Source of the DNA: Prorocentrum cordatum | Taxonomy: Eukaryota; Sar; Dinophyceae; Prorocentrales; Prorocentraceae | Length of the DNA stretch: 43,797 nucleotides | Direction: 5' to 3' | Assembly (NCBI GenBank): GCA_963575745.1 | Contig: CAUYUJ010003581.1 | Coordinates: 57,501-101,297 of the forward strand | Part shown: piece by piece, positions 40,828 to 43,797 of the stretch | Position numbering within the stretch: the first letter of the stretch is position 1 | Layout of the letters: each line of letters begins with the position of its first letter | Notes under the pieces: generated by a model | What the model was told of the DNA's origin: nothing | Databases searched by the model: none | Seen by the model: the letters and a program-made list of their open reading frames with translations, nothing else | Made by a program: the position numbers and the translations under genes

Positions 40828-42139
40828 TAGCCTGACGACGGACCCAACCATATGCAGCTGCGAGTGCCGCATTGTGGGTACCCCTTTCGGTGGAGCTCCC
40901 TATGGGGCCACGAAGCGTGCGAGGGGCGCGCCGAAACCGGTGGCGCGGACGCATGTGGACACCGCCACTGGAGCCTTCGGTGGAGCGGCCTATAGGGCCA
41001 CGAAGCGCTGTCCTGGGTGGCGTCGACGCATGCGGCCTGTGCCACTGGAGCCTTCGGTGGAGCTCCCTAAAGGGCCACGAAACGCTGTCCTGGGTGGCGT
41101 TGACGCATGCGGCCTGTGCCCCTGGAGCCTCCGGTGGAGCTCCCTATGGGGCCACGAAACGCTGTCCTGGGTGGCGGTGACGCACGCAGCCTGTGGCACT
41201 GGAGCCTTCGGTGGAACTCCCTATGGGGCCACGAAACGATGTGCTGGGTGGCGTTGACGCATGCGTCGGTTCAACTCCCCATAAGGCCACGAAAAGCTGT
41301 CCTGGGTGGCGGTGACGGAGCCTTCGGTGGAGCTCCCTATGGGGCCACGAAACGCTGTCCTGGGTGGCGGTGACGCATGAGGCCTGTGCCACTGGAGCCT
41401 TCGATGGAGCTCCCCATGGGGCCACGAAACGCTGTCCTGGGTGGCCGTGACGCATGCGGCCTGTGCCACTGGAGCCTTCGATAGAGCTCCCTATGGGGCC
41501 ACGAAGCGCCGTCCTGGGTGGCGGTGACGCATGCGGCCTGTGCCACTGGAGCCTTCGGTGGAACTCCCTATCGGGCCACGAAACGATGTGCTGGGTGGCG
41601 GTGACGCATGCGGCCTGTGCCACTGGTACCTTCGGTGGAGCTCCCTATGGGGCCACGAAACGCTGTCCTGGGTGGCGGTGACGCATGCGTCCTGTGCCAC
41701 TGGAGCCTTCGGTGGAGCGCCCTATGGGGCCACGAAATGCTGTCCTGGGTGGCGGTGACGCATGCGGCCTGTGACACTGGAGCCTTCGGTGGAGCTCCCT
41801 ATGGGGCCACGAAACGCTGTCCTGGGTGGGTGAAACGTACGGAGGTGACGAGGCGGATGGGAGGAGGGAGGAGGGGGAGGAGAAGGAGAGGAGAAGAGAG
41901 GAGAGGAGAGGAGAGGAGAGGAGAGGAGAGGAGAGGAGAGGAGAGGAGAGGAGAGGAGAGGAGAGGAGAGGAGAGGAGAGGAGAGGAGAGGAGAGGAGAG
42001 GAGAGAGGAGAGGAGAGAGAGAGGAGAGGAGAGGAGAGGAGAGGAGAGGAGAGGAGAGGAGAGGAGAGGAGAGGAGAGGAGAGGAGAGGAGAGGAACGCG
42101 GGGCGCTCTCTCTTTAAAACGAAGACCCAACACCATAGG
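40828..42139 (-). mobile_element. Composite satellite element, copy 3 (inverted)
   Basis: Read on the minus strand: GTTGGGTCTTCGTTTTAAAG (42139 inward), a pyrimidine microsatellite (plus-strand GGAGA pentamers, 41885-42095), a 77-bp array (41830-40885, about 12 units with TTCGTGGCCCCATAGGGAGC), then CATATGGTTGGGTCCGTCGT ending near 40828. Same order as copies 1 and 2. Confidence 0.82.
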
Positions 42140-42164
42140 ATAATTGGGAACATAAAGGAAAGAG

Positions 42165-42224
42165 CGAGAGAGAAGGAGAAGGAGAACAAGAAGAGATAAA
42201 GACAGGGAGAGAGGTAGGGAGAAA

Positions 42225-42260
<36 letters not shown>

Positions 42261-42430
42261 CAGAGACAGAGACAGAGAGAGGATAACCATAATTAGAAAC
42301 AGAGAGAGAGGAGGAGGGAGAGAGAGAGAGGGAGAGTGCGAGTGATAGAGAGAGAGGTAGGGAAGACAGAGAGACCGAGAGAAAGAGAGGCAGATGGAGG
42401 GGGAGGTCCAGAGAGGAGAGGAGAGAGGAG
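42165..42430 (+). repeat. (GA)n/(GACAGA)n tract
   Basis: Includes a clean GACAGA hexamer run at about 42238-42275. Confidence 0.95.
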
Positions 42431-42719
42431 GCGCGGGGTGACGACGAGGGCTCCCCCCGGGGCCTGGGCACCCGCCGGGCAGCACGCGAACCCGACCCCC
42501 GAACCGACTGCGCGGGCACGCCAGAAGCACCGGAGGAGGGCCCGCTGCCCGAGGAGCCCGGGATGCGTGTCTGGCTCGACGGGAGGTGCCCCGCTCGGCG
42601 GGCCCTGGGGGCGGCGGGAGCCTCCGGCCCTCGGGCAGAGGGCCTCCTCGCTGCCTCCAGCGCTCGGGGGGCGCGCCAGGGCTGGACCCGAGGCAGACGA
42701 GCGTCCTGCAAGAGCACGA

Positions 42720-42800
42720 GAGGAGGAGGAGGAGGAGGAGGAGGAGGAGGAGGAGGAGGAGGAGGAGGAGGAGGAGGAGGAGGAGGAGGAGGAGGAGGAC
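42720..42800 (+). repeat. (GAG)n microsatellite
   Basis: Pure GAG for about 80 bp. Bases 42435-42719 are GC-rich with no supported gene. Confidence 0.97.
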
Positions 42801-42809
42801 CTCCCACGG

Positions 42810-42930
42810 GCCAAGGCACTGGGAGCATCCCAAGGGCACCCTCCCCCGGGGGGTGCACGGGAGAATGCGGCGAGCACGGAGAACAACAGGGCACCATCCC
42901 CAAGGAGGCCCCGGCCCTTGTGCCTCGGCC
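42810..42930 (+). repeat. Dispersed repeat shared with 9050-9175
   Basis: CATCCCAAGGGCACCCTCCC, GAGCACGGAGAACAACAGGG and TTGTGCCTCGGCCCGAC run collinear with the 9-kb copy, same orientation. Confidence 0.65.
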
Positions 42931-43166
42931 CGACGCCATGCAACGCTCGGGGGCGCGCCAGCCCAAACCGCTCCTGCGGTCGGGGACCTTTGCTTTGCGT
43001 GTCGGGGCGGCGGCCCCCCAGCGACGCGCTGTGCCCCAGGAGCGGATCGCGTGCCGTCGCTCCGCCCCGAAAAGGGCGGGAGGCCAGGAAGAGAAGCGCA
43101 GCGCTGACGCCTCGGGGCCGAGAGGTGGATGGTGCTTTGCTGCCGTGCGGTAAGGATTCGTTGGAC

Positions 43167-43199
43167 AGCGTGTCGCCACGGCGACCCCGGCGACACGCT
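43167..43199. repeat. Perfect 11-bp-stem hairpin
   Basis: AGCGTGTCGCC ... GGCGACACGCT with an 11-base loop. Confidence 0.8.
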
Positions 43200-43470
43200 A
43201 TACCGTCGGGGCGTTGACCTAAGGAACTCTAAATAAGGAACGAGGCCCCTTTCTCCCACCACAAATTGAACTTCGATGTCCCATGGAAAACCTCAGGAAA
43301 GCCGGAGACAAACTGCAGAACAATCAAGGAGCACCGAGCCCCTCCCCAACGAAAAGGGTTCCTTCTTCAGGGCCCCGACTGTACCTTGAGAGTGGATAGC
43401 CTGTCGCTGCGCTCCGCGGGGCGCGAGGCTCGGGAAAGCTCAGGATGTTGACGCCTGGGGGCGGGGAGCT

Positions 43471-43528
43471 GGATAGCGTGTCGCACCGAAGCATGGTGGG
43501 CCAGAACCTGCGGAGCGACGCGCTATCC
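43471..43528. repeat. 14-bp inverted repeat related to 43167
   Basis: GGATAGCGTGTCGC pairs at 13 of 14 positions with GCGACGCGCTATCC across 30 bases. A third half-site GGATAGCCTGTCGC lies near 43395. Bases 43529-43689 show nothing. Confidence 0.75.
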
Positions 43529-43689
43529 AAGAGCTGCCGTCTGTAACCCCTGGGTCAGCCCGCGCCACGTCGCGACGCTGGTCCAGATCGGGAAAGCGGA
43601 TTTGGGGGGGAGGGGGTCAGCTCCTCGCAGCGCCCAAGCCCAGGTCAGCCAGAGGGGGTGAGAGGGGAGTGGCAAGCCCCATCTTAGAG

Positions 43690-43797
43690 GGCTCGAAAAC
43701 ATCGGCACCATGACCACTCCTGCCATCGAGGCCCTGCAGTCAATGCACCTACTAGATAAGGGGTCGGACAAGACATGGCTGTTTGTGAACGGCCCGG
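43690..43797 (+). CDS. Candidate plus-strand exon running off the right edge
   Basis: After TTAGAG|GGCTCG the plus frame reads LENIGTMTTPAIEALQSM, then HLLDKGSDKTWLFVNGP, to the end of the window. About three quarters of codons end in G or C, clearly more than in neighbouring frames, and the peptide has ordinary soluble-protein composition. I do not recognise the family. The minus strand here is also open (GPFTNSHVLSDPLSS), with poorer codon use. If real, it belongs to a gene in the opposite orientation to the transporter. Confidence 0.36.

Noticed and set aside
41722-43262. Frames of 380-485 codons on the minus strand
   Set aside because: They cross GGAGA and GA microsatellites, a GAG tract and GC-rich DNA. 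A membrane-like piece (LLGQRALLRCFWRARAVGSG, about 42490-42570) ends near a possible GC donor but lacks other support.
1-43797. tRNA, rRNA, snRNA genes, reverse transcriptase or transposase
   Set aside because: No cloverleaf, conserved rRNA segment or catalytic motif was recognised by reading both strands; all mobile elements listed are non-autonomous by appearance.

Overview
This is a low-gene-density stretch of a eukaryotic nuclear genome, most likely a dinoflagellate; I do not name a species. The window is about 43.8 kb and contains a 100-N scaffold gap (8698-8797). Reasons for the dinoflagellate call: short, high-GC3 exons are separated by kilobases of repeats. All six exon acceptors I trust read AG|G. 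The donors mix GT, GC and GA, which is a known dinoflagellate peculiarity. There are no bacterial operons, ribosome binding sites or long conserved ORFs. Nearly all long open frames lie in trinucleotide repeats or GC-rich satellites and are not genes.

The main gene is on the minus strand and reads from high to low coordinates. Exons at 30340-30478, 19997-20103, 14973-15110, 10757-10922, 3269-3319 and 579-680 are phase-compatible. They read as the transmembrane domain of an ABC transporter of the YddA/SbmA-BacA (ABCD-like, ABC_membrane_2) type. About 30 residues, expected to hold the family's DQR motif, were not found between 10757 and 3319. The nucleotide-binding domain would lie beyond base 1. 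Weaker upstream exon candidates sit at 37684-37755 and 38071-38127. A separate plus-strand exon candidate runs off the right edge (43690-43797).

Everything else is repeats, and several are organised. (1) MITE-A: a TIR element beginning GGTCGGGCCTGT, intact at 21957-22109 and interrupted at 20754-21759. (2) A roughly 0.83-0.86 kb TIR element filled with degenerate CCAAGAGGCCC units, at 38986-39840 and 20841-21666. The second copy sits inside a MITE-A copy. (3) A composite element with conserved ends, a pyrimidine microsatellite and a satellite array, in three copies: 6745-7974, 8088-gap, and inverted at 40828-42139. (4) A foldback element with perfect 28-bp arms (11763-11902). (5) MITE-B pairs (3961-4104, 9742-9874). 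(6) A tandem array with a roughly 1.05 kb unit (about 28150-34250), interrupted by the unique island that carries one exon.

Layout: 0-11 kb holds transporter exons among microsatellites, MITE-B and two composite arrays. 11-20 kb holds foldback, CCAAGA and 41-bp higher-order repeats plus two exons. 20-26 kb holds nested TIR elements. 26.7-28.1 kb holds an 81-bp satellite. 28-34 kb holds the 1-kb array. 34-40 kb holds diverged satellites, purine tracts, a 470-bp ATC tract and a TIR element. 40.8-42.1 kb holds the inverted composite element, and the end holds hairpins and one candidate exon.
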